Assembly: GCA_030544235.1 (NCBI GenBank)
Contig: CM060484.1
Location: forward strand, 21,901,031 to 21,965,030
Direction: 5' to 3'
Source of the DNA: Lepturacanthus savala
Lineage: Eukaryota; Chordata; Actinopteri; Scombriformes; Trichiuridae
Length of the DNA stretch: 64,000 bases
Position numbers and translations under genes: made by a program
The notes under the pieces: generated by a model
What the model was told of the DNA's origin: nothing
The model's database searches: none
The model's input: the letters and a program-made list of their open reading frames with translations, nothing else
Shown: positions 48,238 through 59,164 of the stretch, one piece after another
How the letters are laid out: the number at the start of each line of letters is the position of its first letter
Position numbering within the stretch: position 1 is the stretch's first letter

Positions 48238-48535
48238 GTATGCCGCCTCCCTCACCTTCACTACTTTAAGTTAAAAGACTTTTTTGTTATATTTTATGTT
48301 AAGACATAGATGGCTTTCAGTTCTTCGGTTGTAATTACTCAAACACTTGATGTCGTATATGTATAACAGGTTTCCTGTTAATAAATAGGACTACATTTGC
48401 TAGCAATTCTTGAATTTAGTCTTCATTCATGCATTAGAGTTATGACAACACTTGATTTGAAGAAAATCATGAATATAATCGCAATATCTGCCAGAAAAGT
48501 CACAATTAATTTTTTTTTCAGCCCTAGCTTTAAGT
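48238..48535 (+). repeat. Interspersed repeat family R3, copy 1
   Basis: Diverged inverted match to 59165-59500. Shared landmarks are: CACCTTCACTACTTTAAGTT; TTAAGACATAGATGG; AGTTCTT then GTTGTAATT; AATTCTTGA; and TTTCAGCCCTA at the right end. It ends less than 40 bp before the exon 2 acceptor. Confidence 0.6.
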
Positions 48536-48571
48536 GTTAACATATTTGTGTCTCTGTCCCTGCTGCATCAG

Positions 48572-48675
48572 GTATTTTGGAGATCAAGTCAGTGGATGTG
48601 GGAGTTGTGGCCATCAGGGGCCTCAGCAGTAACTACTACCTGGCAATCAGCAGGAGGGGAGACCTATACGGAGCA
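48572..48675 (+). CDS. fgf10: Fibroblast growth factor 10, coding exon 2
   Basis: The exon is 104 bp, the classic size of the middle exon of FGF genes. It completes Ser154 and encodes residues 155-188 of the beta-trefoil core: ILEIKSVDVGVVAIRG then LSSNYYLAISRRGDLYGA, aligning without gaps to human ILEITSVEIGVVAVKA... The acceptor is TGCTGCATCAG|GT and the donor GCA|GTGAGT (48676). It enters in phase 1 and leaves in phase 0, so both junctions keep frame. Residues in this part of the core contribute to receptor contact in the family. No base is missing and no stop is present. Confidence 0.96.
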
Positions 48676-49310
48676 GTGAGTAGTCCTTTTATTTCCCCTT
48701 TATAATGATAAGATGGTCATTATGTGCTCATGCCTTCGTCAAATTTATTGAATCAACAGCATTTTCTCTATGTATTTATAAGTCTTTAACTTTTTACACA
48801 CTAAACACAAAGAAGTATAACCCTGCTCAAACTACTGACTTCCAGATATCACATCTAAAATATTTGACTTTACAGAATCTAAATCAAATCACTTGTCATG
48901 ACCTGATTATTTTATATTGATGTAGATACTGCACCTTAATTGTGTGCCTTGATCCAAATTATTTTCTTAATATTTTAGTTATTAAAACCAAACTAATAAA
49001 CTTTGAACCAACCTAATGTATTCACTTTTAACTGAATTAATGTTTGCATTGACACCAGTTATTCAATTTACATATAACCAAACTATATATTTTTCACATT
49101 TTATTTGACTTCCAAAAATAATTTTCCCATCTTAAAAAAAGGTACTTGGCCAACAGATCACTTTAAATGTACGGACTTTAACACTGGATGTTAGCCTAAT
49201 TTGACTAGTGATGTCTTTTGACTAGTTTATATTACCAATACTTAAAAACAAGCATTATAAAGAACTGTATTATTATCCATGGTCATAAAATTAGTGGTAA
49301 TTGCTAGTAA

Positions 49311-49435
49311 GCCAGCTACTTCCAGTTAGCTAGCCAGCTACTGCCAGTTAGCTAGCCGAATACTGACAGTTAACTAGCCGGTTATTGCAGTTAACTAGCT
49401 GGTTATTGCCAGCCACAATCATGCCAGCTACTGCC
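49311..49435 (+). repeat. 22 bp minisatellite
   Basis: About five degenerate head-to-tail copies of a 22-mer like CCAGCTACTGCCAGTTAGCT+AG, then a broken sixth. Variants read GCCGAATACTGACAGTTAAC and GCCGGTTATTGCAGTTAAC. Confidence 0.85.
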
Positions 49436-50063
49436 CCTTTTAAACTTTCAAACTTGATCTCTAAATGCAAAAATAATGAGTTTCACAATCATATCAATCT
49501 TTTTATCCTGTTTTAAGTGACAGTTATTAGTTTGAATGAACAAGTGCATGTTACACTTTTTTAGTCAAACAACAGACAAGGAAGCTTCTTTTTTTTTTCT
49601 AGAAACAGGAGCTCCTCTCCTCTCCATTCAGATACAGGAAACACAATCCTTCAGTTTCTCTATTCTGCTTCGGTCCCTCTGGGGGGGAGAGCGAGCCCTT
49701 GTGTTTCATCTGTTTTCTCTCCCTCCTTTTCTTCATCTCATTCTCTCCCTTTCCTCTTCTCTTTTTCCTTTACTTTTGAAAGACCTAACTTTCAGCGTGT
49801 CTCTCTGGGAGCCACACCACAGATGAAATGACACACGGTAGAAAGAAAGAGAGGCATTCTGTTGCATGGCCTGAAACTGAATTCCCATGACGTCTTCTGC
49901 TCGGTGCAACACAAGCCACAGTAACACGGAGCTGAAGGGCCGGCGTTTGATTACACTTGATGGGTTTACACAGTGACTTCTTTATCCAGTGACAATCAAA
50001 CGAAATCATTGTCTCATTATATTGCTAGATCAATACACGTAAGTGACACAGCAGATTATAATT

Positions 50064-50600
50064 GCCTTCAGGTTTTACCAGGATTCAATTTGTATAGAAT
50101 CATCGAGGGAAAACCGGTGGATTCACAACACAGTCTCGCGTAATATGACTTTTATTTACCGGCGACTTCTGTATTAAACAAAAGGCAGCCAGCACACACA
50201 CACACACACACACACACAAAACAAAAGTTTCCGATGGAAATGAAGCTACTTTTACACATTAACACTATATTTCATTAACCCATGTTAGCTTTATATGCAT
50301 GTCCATCTCTGCTTTAAATAATGACCACAGCTTATCTTTATCTTCGTTTATTTCATAAACGTCTGCCTTAAGGTTTTACCAGGATTAAATTTGCATAGAA
50401 TCGTGGAGGGGAAAAGCGGTGGATTCACAGTGAGGTCTGTGATATAAGACTTTTATTTTAGTGGCAAATTCGACTTCTGTATTAAACGAGGAGAAGTCAG
50501 TTAGGAAAAGGGTACTGACATTATTTTTTTTCATAATTCATTACCATAATTTGATGTCAGTTCTGATCACAGTTTCTTCTTATTGAAAGGCTGCCAGCGC
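50064..50600 (+). repeat. Diverged tandem duplication, about 300 bp period
   Basis: Bases from 50064 and from 50365 share AGGTTTTACCAGGATT, AATTTG, ATAGAATC, GGTGGATTCACA, GACTTTTATTT, CGACTTCTGTATTAAAC and a GGCNGCCAGC then CACACA ending, in the same order. Each unit ends in a short CA tract (50192-50218 and about 50600-50617). Confidence 0.85.
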
Positions 50601-50738
50601 ACACACACATGCACACACAGTTTGGTTGTACCGAGAGACCAGTGTTAGTTAAAAAGCTGCACAGTGTCTGTAAAATATTCACATTTTGCTCCGGGAACAT
50701 TCAGTTTTACTTCTGGAACCAATTTGAACAGCTGTGGC

Positions 50739-50743
<5 letters not shown>

Positions 50744-50805
<62 letters not shown>
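50744..50805. repeat. (GA)n microsatellite
   Basis: About 31 uninterrupted GA units inside fgf10 intron 2. Confidence 0.97.
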
Positions 50806-50807
<2 letters not shown>

Positions 50808-51439
50808 ATATTGTGCATGTGTGTTTGTTGTGTGTTCAGGGCAAGTACATTTTTGCTCGTGAATAACGACTGCATCCAGTTAACTGGCTGTTCAAGCGAC
50901 ATTCGCCTCGGGCACAAGGGCAGCTTCCAGTAAACTGACAAACGTTACTCTTTTAGATCCTTTTTCTCTTCATTTACCAGTGGGTGGTCACCACGGTAAC
51001 GCAAGCCACAAACATGGTGTCATGACTCTATTTTTCTGGCAACAAGGGTGAATCTTTAAGACATCAGAGCTTCATGCTAACCCCTCTGCCCCCCTCAGTC
51101 ATCCAGTCCACATCTGTAATAATGTCATGTCTCGGTTTTTACAATTGGTCTTGATCACGCTGGGGTTTGTTTTTAGGCAAGAGCTGACCGATCGTTATAG
51201 CGTGCTGTCATGAGGAGTAAAATATCAATGTGTTGTTGATGTGCCCAGACAAGGTCTGAAAGAAAAAAAAAGACATTAACATGAGTATAACATCATAACT
51301 TACAAAGAAAAGAGAAAGTGAAAGATTAAGGACATGAAGTGAGGACAAGACTACAAGATTCACTTCACTTAGAAGTCAGTCAACTACGTTAATAAACCAA
51401 CAATTAAGTAGATATTGCTATGATTTAGAAATTAGTTAC

Positions 51440-52030
51440 TGTAAATTACCTAATAATTAAGATATGTTTCACTTTAAATGACAGGTGTGGGTGTATATTT
51501 TGATAAATAACCACCAGTTCATAATAAAAGCTGAGTCTAATTTATTACAATTTTTTCATAAATCAAGGAAGAAAACGTGACCACTGAAGCTACACGTTAC
51601 AGAATCTCAATCGGCTCTCTGGTAGTACTGATTAATTGTCAATCGCCATGGCTCCAGTATAGCGAAAAAATAAAAAGTATGACCTGAAATTCAAATTTTG
51701 GAACAAGCAGCCATGAGACATTTTACTACTGCACTATAATCTGACATTTTATATGGTAGTCGTACTGATTTAGTAATTATCGTATTTTTCCAGCTTTGCT
51801 GAGCAAGATTTTTGTCAGGAAGGAATTAAACTCCTGTCCCAAATTACTTTCTGGTCTCAAATAAACACATGATCTGTTAAGTGATTGAAACAAATAAACA
51901 CCCAGGCTGTTATTTGTTAAATTATGGTATTTAAAAAGTGCAAAATATGTCTCTGAGAGATCCACATATCTCATGCAGCAACAACTGCTGATATTCACCC
52001 ATACGAATTCACCCAAAATCTCACATATCA
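51440..52030 (+). repeat. Interspersed repeat family R1, uninterrupted copy
   Basis: The only R1 copy here without a SINE in the middle, so it shows the pre-insertion sequence for the copies at 14.6 and 42 kb (CGGCTCTCTGGTAGTACTGA, and GTATTTTTCCAGCTTTGCTG). It continues through CCTGTCCCAAATTACTTTC and TGGTCTCAAATAAAC. Confidence 0.65.
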
Positions 52031-52284
52031 CAGCGTGTAAAGTTACATACTGTACCCACTACTGGCTACTCAGATTTAAAGCAGATTAATGGAACTGAAA
52101 ACAACGTCTTAGTGTCAAACTCAGCAGATGAGAGTCAGGGTAAAACATCAGAAGGAACCAGAAGAAAAACAAATTTTCACTGGAAGGCGACTAAAGAATT
52201 AATCGATTATCGAAATAGTAACAGATGCATTTTCTTCTCGCATTTTCGTCTTTTTTCTCTCATCTCTCGTTTCTCTCCCTGCAG

Positions 52285-52485
52285 AGGGACTTTGGTCCGG
52301 ACTGTCGTCTGATCGAACGCATTGAGGAGAACAAGTACAACACGTATGCTTCGGCGGAGTGGCGCAACAAGAAGAAGCACATGTTCGTGGGACTCAATGC
52401 CAACGGCAAGCCAATGAAGGGGAAGAAAACGCGGAGGAAAAACACAGCCACTCACTTCCTGCCCATTGTGGTGCACCCACGATGA
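52285..52485 (+). CDS. fgf10: Fibroblast growth factor 10, coding exon 3 and stop
   Basis: Encodes residues 189-254 and TGA (52483-52485). The acceptor is CTGCAG|AGG, phase 0. The residues begin RDFGPDCRLIERIEEN and include KYNTYASAEW, HMFVGLNANGKP, KGKKTRRKNTATHF and LPIVVHPR, finishing the FGF beta-trefoil. IEEN-YNTYAS and KTRRKNT are family hallmarks; the basic GKKTRRK segment belongs to the heparan-sulphate-binding surface known for FGFs. The human C-terminal sequon N-T-S is N-T-A here, so that glycosylation site is absent. The Cys of PDCRL, conserved in FGFs, is kept. Joined with exons 1 and 2 the coding sequence is 765 nt, with no frame error. Confidence 0.97.
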   Translation, partial: RDFGPDCRLIERIEENKYNTYASAEWRNKKKHMFVGLNANGKPMKGKKTRRKNTATHFLPIVVHPR

Positions 52486-53103
52486 CTGGATATGTCAGCC
52501 ACGGGAGATCTCTGCAGACGGCAGAGCGCCGGACTTTATTGAAATGACAGCAATGGCTCCATTGGACAGATCTGAATCAGATCTGAATGATGCACTGAGG
52601 AGGAAAAGAATGGAAACCTATAAGACGTTTTATCTCTGTTGGATAAAGACATTTCTATTTTTAAAGAAAGAAATAAGATATATTGCTATACAATGTATAT
52701 ATTATTTTCTGGTTTAAATTATAAAGTACATTGGCACAGTAGAAAATATGAAAAGAAATGACTTCTGTGCCAAAATGTGATTAGTATCATTTCTAGATTT
52801 GTGTCCAATGTGAAAACTTGACTGTGTAAGAGGAAAATGAAGCGTAAGGAGGAAGTATTGGTATAAAGCTGAGGGATAGGAAGGTAGATAAAGGGAGAAA
52901 AAAACAAATAAAAATGATGATGGAGAGTCAAGAAAAAGCAAAAGCAAGTCTAACACTATCATGTTTTTTTTTCTTCAAATTTATTTATTTTGTGTAATAT
53001 TTAAACGAAAAAGAACAAAAACACAAAAAAGGACAATTTCTTGTCTTTTTTTTTACCATTTACGCTTCTCTTTTTGAATACTAATCATTTAAACCTGAAT
53101 AAA
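52486..53103 (+). other. fgf10: Presumed fgf10 3' UTR
   Basis: No coding sequence follows the stop. AATAAA signals occur at 52907-52912 and 53098-53103, and again at 53230 and 53242. ATTTATTTATTT at 52979-52990 is an AU-rich element of the kind that destabilises growth-factor mRNAs. Which signal is used cannot be told from the sequence. Confidence 0.6.
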
Positions 53104-53107
53104 TATT

Positions 53108-53110
<3 letters not shown>

Positions 53111-53142
<32 letters not shown>
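53111..53142. repeat. (AT)n microsatellite
   Basis: About 16 AT units directly after an AATAAA. Confidence 0.95.
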
Positions 53143-53146
<4 letters not shown>

Positions 53147-53609
53147 CTTTAAGTTGTTTGACTGACTTTGAATTCTTTTATGGCTCAGTTTTTGGTTGCT
53201 TTATTGTAAATATACCACAAAAAGATAGAAATAAATGGACAAATAAAACATGCAAGGTAACTCTTCAGTTGACACAGATAATTGATTTACTGTATTCTTT
53301 TAATACCATGAAAAGTGCTGGGACTTAGTAAAGATAATGTGTTTAGATTCCATTTTAAATTTAGGTATATAATTATAGGTATTATAATTAGCTCACTCAC
53401 CCCCCTTCAACCAGAGATGACCTTGACTATAAAAACACATTTTTAATTATAATTAGTATTTAAAGTTAGGAAAAATGAGGGGAAAACATCCCAATCATCA
53501 CTGCATTTCACTGCAGTTGTGGTTGCGGTTGTGTGAGTAGGACTCATATTACTCAGTAAATGTTAAATTTAACATCAATAAATAAAATGTTTGGTTTGTG
53601 TTTGGTTTC

Positions 53610-53937
53610 AGCAAAACTGAGGTTTGAGTTATTATTGAGACTATTTCCTATTCTTCCAATAATCATAAACAGATGCCTGCCTAAAGCATATTTGTCTACT
53701 CACATGTTAATAGTCTTAAACAATTGAAAAATGTCCCTTTAAGATTTATTTAGGACATATGAAAATAAGAGTAATTTGTGATTGGCGAGTAGCTCAATCA
53801 CAAATTACTCCTATTTTCATAGAAGGCTGATATTATGCATTAATAATGATTATTGATAGTCTATAGCTTCTTGATTTTGCACTGAAATCATACCAGAGTG
53901 CTGCATTTAAATTTACAATTTTCAAATTTTCTAACCC
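53610..53937 (+). repeat. Interspersed repeat family R2, copy 2, with long hairpin
   Basis: Matches 15970-16295 in order (ATTATTGAGACTATTTCC, GATTATTGATAGTCTATAGC, GCATTTAAATTTACAAT). It contains a strong inverted repeat: arms 53758-53784 and 53795-53821, 27 bp with one mismatch, around a 10 bp loop (GCGAGTAGCT). Confidence 0.75.
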
Positions 53938-54097
53938 TTGATGGTGCATACACCAGGAACCTGTGAGATATGGTTAAATCTCTGGAAAAGCTGGTAAGGG
54001 AACCTTGAGTTGGAACAATTCTTTGAACTATTTCACTACTATTCCAAAGTGTGAAGAACGATATGCCATGCCCACAATTTTTTACCAAACTCTAGAG

Positions 54098-54600
54098 CAG
54101 TGGTTCTCAAACGTTTTCATGTCTAGGACCCTTAAACTCGTAAAAACAGACCCTATCTGATAAAACTTTTGCTTTAGATGTTTTATAACAGAAAGTGTGG
54201 GCCAAAACTATGGAGGAATGAAACTGCCTGAACAAAAATAAATAAATGGGTCAGATCATAAATGAATATGACAGTGAATGCTTATATTTATTTAATTTTC
54301 CATTTAATTAATTAAATGTATTTATTTGTGTATGTTTTCCTTTTGCACATAAACACCACATTTTTTTGATTTTCCATTTTATTTATTCATTTTAAATGTA
54401 TTTATATATTCATGCCCCCATTTATTTATCTTTGCATTTCCACCTCAGTACATGAAATGGAAAATAAAATTGAAAATTAAATTAATTCATGTGAAGAGTG
54501 AAAATAATATACGAACACTAGGAAATATTTTTTTTCAGTCGTTACATTCTGTCATTTTATTTATGGATAGTGAAAATAAATTATTCTTTTTATGGGAACC
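54098..54600 (+). mobile_element. hAT-like non-autonomous transposon, copy 3
   Basis: Starts CAGTGGTTCTCAAACGTTTT, the best-preserved terminus of the family here, preceded by CTCTAGAG. It shares the left interior with copy 2 and with reversed copy 1, and the right interior (TTCTGTCATTTTATTTATGG). The right terminus and second target duplication cannot be recognised, so the right limit is approximate. Confidence 0.75.
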
Positions 54601-55158
54601 GCTTAAGGACCCCTGAACAAGTGTTTGGATTAGTTTTAATACCCAAGACATAAAACACAAATCTGTAAGAGATTAGGTTTTCTTGAAAGAAGCCCAGCAG
54701 ACAACCTGGCTGATGAGTTCAGGGGTTTTTCATTGTCTCTGCGCAAAAAAACATCTCCCCTTAGAAGTACACATGGCAAACATGGCTTCCTGGAGGATAA
54801 ACATAATCTTTTATGTGATAACAACAAAGACAAAACAGGCTTTTAGTAATGGTTGACACACACAGTGACAGAGACTTGGGCGGCTGGGTAAAGAGGTGTG
54901 TAGCACTGGAAAAAGCTCCTCCTTGACCATACTTATCTGAAAACCAGTTGCTGTGCCCCCTCCCCAAAGACAAAAAGACACATGGAATGGGGCCTATGGT
55001 GTAACGTAAATATCACGCCCTTGTTTATCACCTGGTTCTAATTAACTATGATGTCATGTTTTCTTTATTCCCATCTCGCTCTCCTTCTTAAACTCGTTCT
55101 CTCATGTTTTGTTGCTGTCTGCGATTTCTCTCTGTGCCTTATTCATGTTTGCATTTTT

Positions 55159-55190
<32 letters not shown>

Positions 55191-55267
55191 CAAACCTGTG
55201 TCATGTCTTAAAAGTAAAGTTCAGAAATATTCCAGCAATTAGTGGGATCAGACTTGGAGCAAGGTTA

Positions 55268-55321
<54 letters not shown>
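55268..55321. repeat. (CA)n microsatellite
   Basis: About 27 uninterrupted CA units. Confidence 0.97.
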
Positions 55322-55324
<3 letters not shown>

Positions 55325-56579
55325 CCCCTTCTCTGCCCAGAGCTGCAGCAGTTGTAATTTGTTCATTACATCCATCACTTTCAACTCTCCTCCATCTGTT
55401 CCTCTCTCTCTGTCTGTGTGTGTGTGTGTGTGTGTCAAGTCAATTTCCGAGTATGATGAAATCCACAAGACCTGGTTCATCCTGCTGTGTTTATTACTAA
55501 AAGGGGTCCTAGAATCTTTTTTTGCGCTCAGGAATCCTCAGCATCTAACGCTGATGTCAAAATGTGAGTAAGTATGATGCATCAGTGGGAGATTCAGATT
55601 TCCTTTCATCCTTCCAGGGCATCTAGTCCTTTGTTTATATGATTACTTGGGTGTTCTGTAAACGACATATCAAGTACAATTACTTTGAAATGTGTTCAAG
55701 ACACCGATCCCCTCCCCCCCTTCTTTTTCTACCTCCCTCATAAAGTTCAAGGGCTGGCATTCCTGAGCCAAGATGTCTTTATTATATGGTGGTACGACTC
55801 CGTACACCTACATACATAAAACTTCCTTCATGAGTCTGCATTAGAACCCCCCAAAAATTGGAGGATATTCGAGACAAATAACTCCACTTGTTAATTCAGG
55901 GAACCCGGAATCAAGTGTGGAATTATATCGTGTGTACTGTAGATGCCTTGGAATCATTTCGATGGAGTTTTTATTGCGACTTTGACATGACTTAATGTGG
56001 TCCTTGCCTCTAACCGTAATGCATAACAAGGCCAGACTTTAAAAGCAGGGCATTTATTCAAGACAGATGTTTCACACTGATTATCAACCCTAGTGACATC
56101 TGAGTTAGTCTGTTTCGGCGGCACCGAGCCACGCATCATTTCTCCCATTTCTGCACTGTGCCTAACATGTTTCAAGAAAACTGTTTGCCAATGTCGTTTT
56201 TTTTTTTTTTTTTTCCCCGTGTTGTGCTTGGGTATGTTTGGTTAGTGTTTGGTTTGTTGAGGCATGCGGCGAGGCTCAGTATGCGGTTTCTGTTTTGACT
56301 ACATCGGGATCTATCGGACCTGTGTCGGACCTCAAATGAAACGTACACCATCGGCTTCACACGTTCACAGCTCCTCTGTTTGCTCAGAGAGTCTTGTGGC
56401 CGTGCGACCTGACCGCAGCAGCAGCTGTGAATATTTTACATCCCGGGGAGAGAGAGAGAGAGAGAGAGAGAAGGGGATAGAGAGAGAGAGAGAGGTTGTA
56501 AGCTTCAGAGAAAGATGTGTGGGTTTGGAGGAGAGGTGAATAACTGAAAAGAACCACAGTCCTGGGGGCATTTACGGCA

Positions 56580-56826
56580 GTCAAGCGGTGGTGGTGGTGG
56601 TGGTGGGGTTGCGAGAAAGAAAGGGAGGAGGGGAGATGTTTGCGGAGAGATGGCAGCGACATGGACGGGATGCCAAAGGCTGAGAGGGAGGGGGGTGAGT
56701 GGTTGAGAGGAAGAAGGGGTGATGGGGGCGATTAAAGAACTTGCCAGAAAATTTTGGGGGGTGGGGGTGGTTTGAGGGGTATTTGCAGAGGTAAAGAGGG
56801 TTGGGGGGGGCAAAGGGGCTTGGGGG
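56580..56826 (+). repeat. G-rich tract with quadruplex potential
   Basis: A GGT run followed by purine-rich DNA with G runs of 4 to 9 (for example 56755-56784 and 56803-56826), enough to form one or more G-quadruplexes on the + strand. Confidence 0.65.
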
Positions 56827-57072
56827 CAATCATTGGAAGCAGACCAAGGGAGTTCCTGGAACCCAGGAGGTGAACCTGGAGCTCTCTTCCACCTCCCGCT
56901 CTAATGTTCAGCTTCTTTTTTACCCTCTTTTTCACCATTTATTCTGCCATTATTTCTGCTTTATTGCTTTATTGTCTTTATTGCTGTTAATATTTGAATA
57001 TCAGTGGACCTAGACCCTGTGGACCATGTGAAAAGGAGATTATGGAAAAACAGACATTACAGCTGTCTATCA

Positions 57073-57375
57073 TGTCAGTCAGTCAGTCATTTTCTATACC
57101 CGCTTATTCCTCATTAGGGTCGCAGGGGTCTGCTGGAGCCTATCCCAGTGCGTTACGGCGAGAGGCAGGGATACACCCCAGATGGTCGCCAGCCAATCGT
57201 GTGGCACACACACACCATTCACTCACACACTCACACCTACGGGCAATTTAGAGTCTCCAATTAACCTCAACATGTTTTTGGACTGTGGGAGGAAGCCGGA
57301 GTACCCGGTGAAAACCCACACAGACACGGGGAGAACATGCAAACTCCACACAGAAAGGTCCCAGACCCAGGACCC
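57073..57375 (-). mobile_element. V-SINE copy 5, reverse, truncated head
   Basis: The reverse-complement V-SINE core starts at the left with an AGTCAGTCAGTCA tail and stops near GGTCCCAGACCCAGGACCC. The A-box and B-box head is absent, a 5' truncation. No clear target duplication. Confidence 0.85.
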
Positions 57376-57928
57376 AAATCAGAGTATTTGAGTTTGTTTG
57401 TTTGACCTTCCCTCAGATCACTCACCCCCTTCCTCCCTTCTTTATCTTATGCTTGCAGGAAAAGTCAAAGAATACCATGGCTTCCAAGAAATCAGCAACT
57501 TTTGGACCGGCAAGGAGATGGAGCTCATTGGCGTTTATTGTTGTAGTTTAGTAGCCGTCAACTGGTAGTAGTTCTAATACCACTTGTTGATAGAGTCAGA
57601 CAGGTCGCCTACTATTATTTAAACTTATCAAACTCCATGACTATTTAGATTTTGGGACAGACCATCTGCCAAGTTGCAACATCAAATTTGGCAAACTCCA
57701 ATATGATCCTAGCATGTGACCATGAGTGTTTTAAACCTGCATTAGTTTGAAAGCAGGTGAAAATCTATAAAATGATGGGATACATGATTCTAAGTCTAAA
57801 TTTTAAAATCTGATCTTCTTTTCTCTTTTGTCAAGATATCAGTAGAGTTCAACCCCTTGAAGTTTAAATATAGAAATGAGAATCATTGCATCTCAGCTCA
57901 CACACGTGTACACCCGCACACACACACA

Positions 57929-57972
<44 letters not shown>

Positions 57973-59164
57973 CACAACACAAACTCAAGTGTCACATCAG
58001 GTAGTTCATCCCGCTTTTGGCCCTGGAAACATAACGCACATAACACACTGCCCTGCGTTTTCCGTCTCTCTCTCTGTTCTGGTTCAGAAGCGACTTGTAC
58101 CTGGAGCGCAGCCGCAGCTCCAGCTCCGTCTTCACATCTCCTGAGGGCTTCAAGTTTCCTGCAACAGGTGGCTCAAACATTTACCTTGGCAGGCACTGAG
58201 GTGAGGCCTCTGTTTATCGATTCGGAAAGAGCAAGGAGAGGGAGGGAGAGACAGAAAGAAAAAAAAACGATAAAGTCGGGGCAGGAGAGGGAAACACTCA
58301 GAAAAAGTCACCTTGACATCCTAAAATGTGCGTTGGTACTCGAGTGACTCAAGTATCGCGTTTCTTCTTAATGCATTTGCTCTGTGAAGATAAAAAACAA
58401 GAATGTAAACATGTATTTTGTACTAATATTTTAGTCAAGCTTTGATAAACCTGCAAAACATTTTCCAGAGCCGGAGCCAGAGCAGGGCCAAAACCCCCAA
58501 ATTAGTCTTCTCTCTTCTCTCCAACAGCATGTTCTCTCATCTCTCGTATTTGCCTCACTTAATTCATTTTCTTTCTCCTCTCTCCCCTCTGCTCTGCTTT
58601 ACCTCTCCTCTCCTTTCCTCACCTTTAGTCCTCCACCCTCCATCACCCTCCCTGCTCTCCAGAGAAATATGCCTGCAGTCTAAATGAAAATATATTTGTT
58701 GTTTTTGTTGGCCTTCTCTCCTCTAACTCCACTGGCGTTATTTAGCCTTAGACCCAGGGTCGCTGGAAGCGGCTATGGCAGCAGAAAGCCTCTATTAGTC
58801 CTTGATCACTGGCTGCATGACAGCAGAGTCAACATGCAGAGCATTAGGACCTGACATGGGATCAAATAAAGACTAATTTATTGGGTGCCTGTATATAGTA
58901 AAACCACATTAACCATTCCCTTTGCTGGTTTTGTTTTTTAATAATTTCATTAGCTGAAATGAATAAATGGAACAACTAAAAGAACATGAGGGGTAATTAT
59001 TTTACTGTAGCAAAAGACAAGAAAGAAAGAAAAAGGTTTTATATTAATGTTCAACATCGATATGGAGACAGTGGTGAAAAATATGTGATTGCACATATCA
59101 AAGTTATCTTTATCGTCCCTATTGGGAAATAGATCTGCAGCCAAGATAACCAATACACATAAAA
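57376..59164. other. No gene seen; CA tract
   Basis: Contains an imperfect (CA)n tract (57899-57976). The stretch 58085-58165 is GC-richer and bounded by AG and GT dinucleotides, but no protein family is recognised and the donor is weak. The rest shows no feature. Confidence 0.45.

Larger units (their letters stand above)
32028..48571 (+). other. fgf10: fgf10 intron 1 (about 16.5 kb)
   Basis: Bounded by GTAAGT (32028-32033) and a TGCTGCATCAG acceptor (48561-48571), phase 1. No other gene is supported inside. Contents are microsatellites, a duplicated octamer-like 19-mer, a Tc1 remnant, hAT, V-SINE, MITE and other repeat copies, and unique blocks such as 34290-34590 and 37010-37500. A long first intron is usual for vertebrate FGF10 and commonly harbours enhancers, but none can be proven here. 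Confidence 0.9.
48676..52284 (+). other. fgf10: fgf10 intron 2 (about 3.6 kb)
   Basis: Bounded by GTGAGT (48676) and a pyrimidine-rich CTCTCCCTGCAG acceptor (ends 52284), phase 0. It holds a minisatellite, a 300 bp diverged tandem duplication, CA and GA tracts, an R1 repeat copy and a scrap of the 7.4 kb repeat (ATTAATCGATTATCGAAATA, about 52196-52216) only 70 bp before exon 3. Confidence 0.9.
54601..57072. other. No gene seen; simple repeats
   Basis: Holds a (CT)n tract (55163-55190), (CA)n (55268-55321), (TG)n (55413-55435), a T run (56198-56213), (GA)n (56448-56495), a GGT tract (56586-56605) and G-rich DNA to 56826. The open frames across these are repeat artefacts. Bases 55930-56170 look unique. 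Confidence 0.55.

Noticed and set aside
49311..49435. CRISPR-like array
   Set aside because: The units are contiguous and degenerate with no spacers, in vertebrate intronic DNA; it is a minisatellite.
57460..57545. Possible exon after TTGCAG near 57472
   Set aside because: No recognisable protein, no clear donor in frame and no neighbouring exon.
58085..58165. Possible isolated exon reading SDLYLERSRSSSSVFTSPEG
   Set aside because: AG and GT bounds exist, but the donor is weak, another frame is equally open, no partner exon was found and the protein is not recognised.
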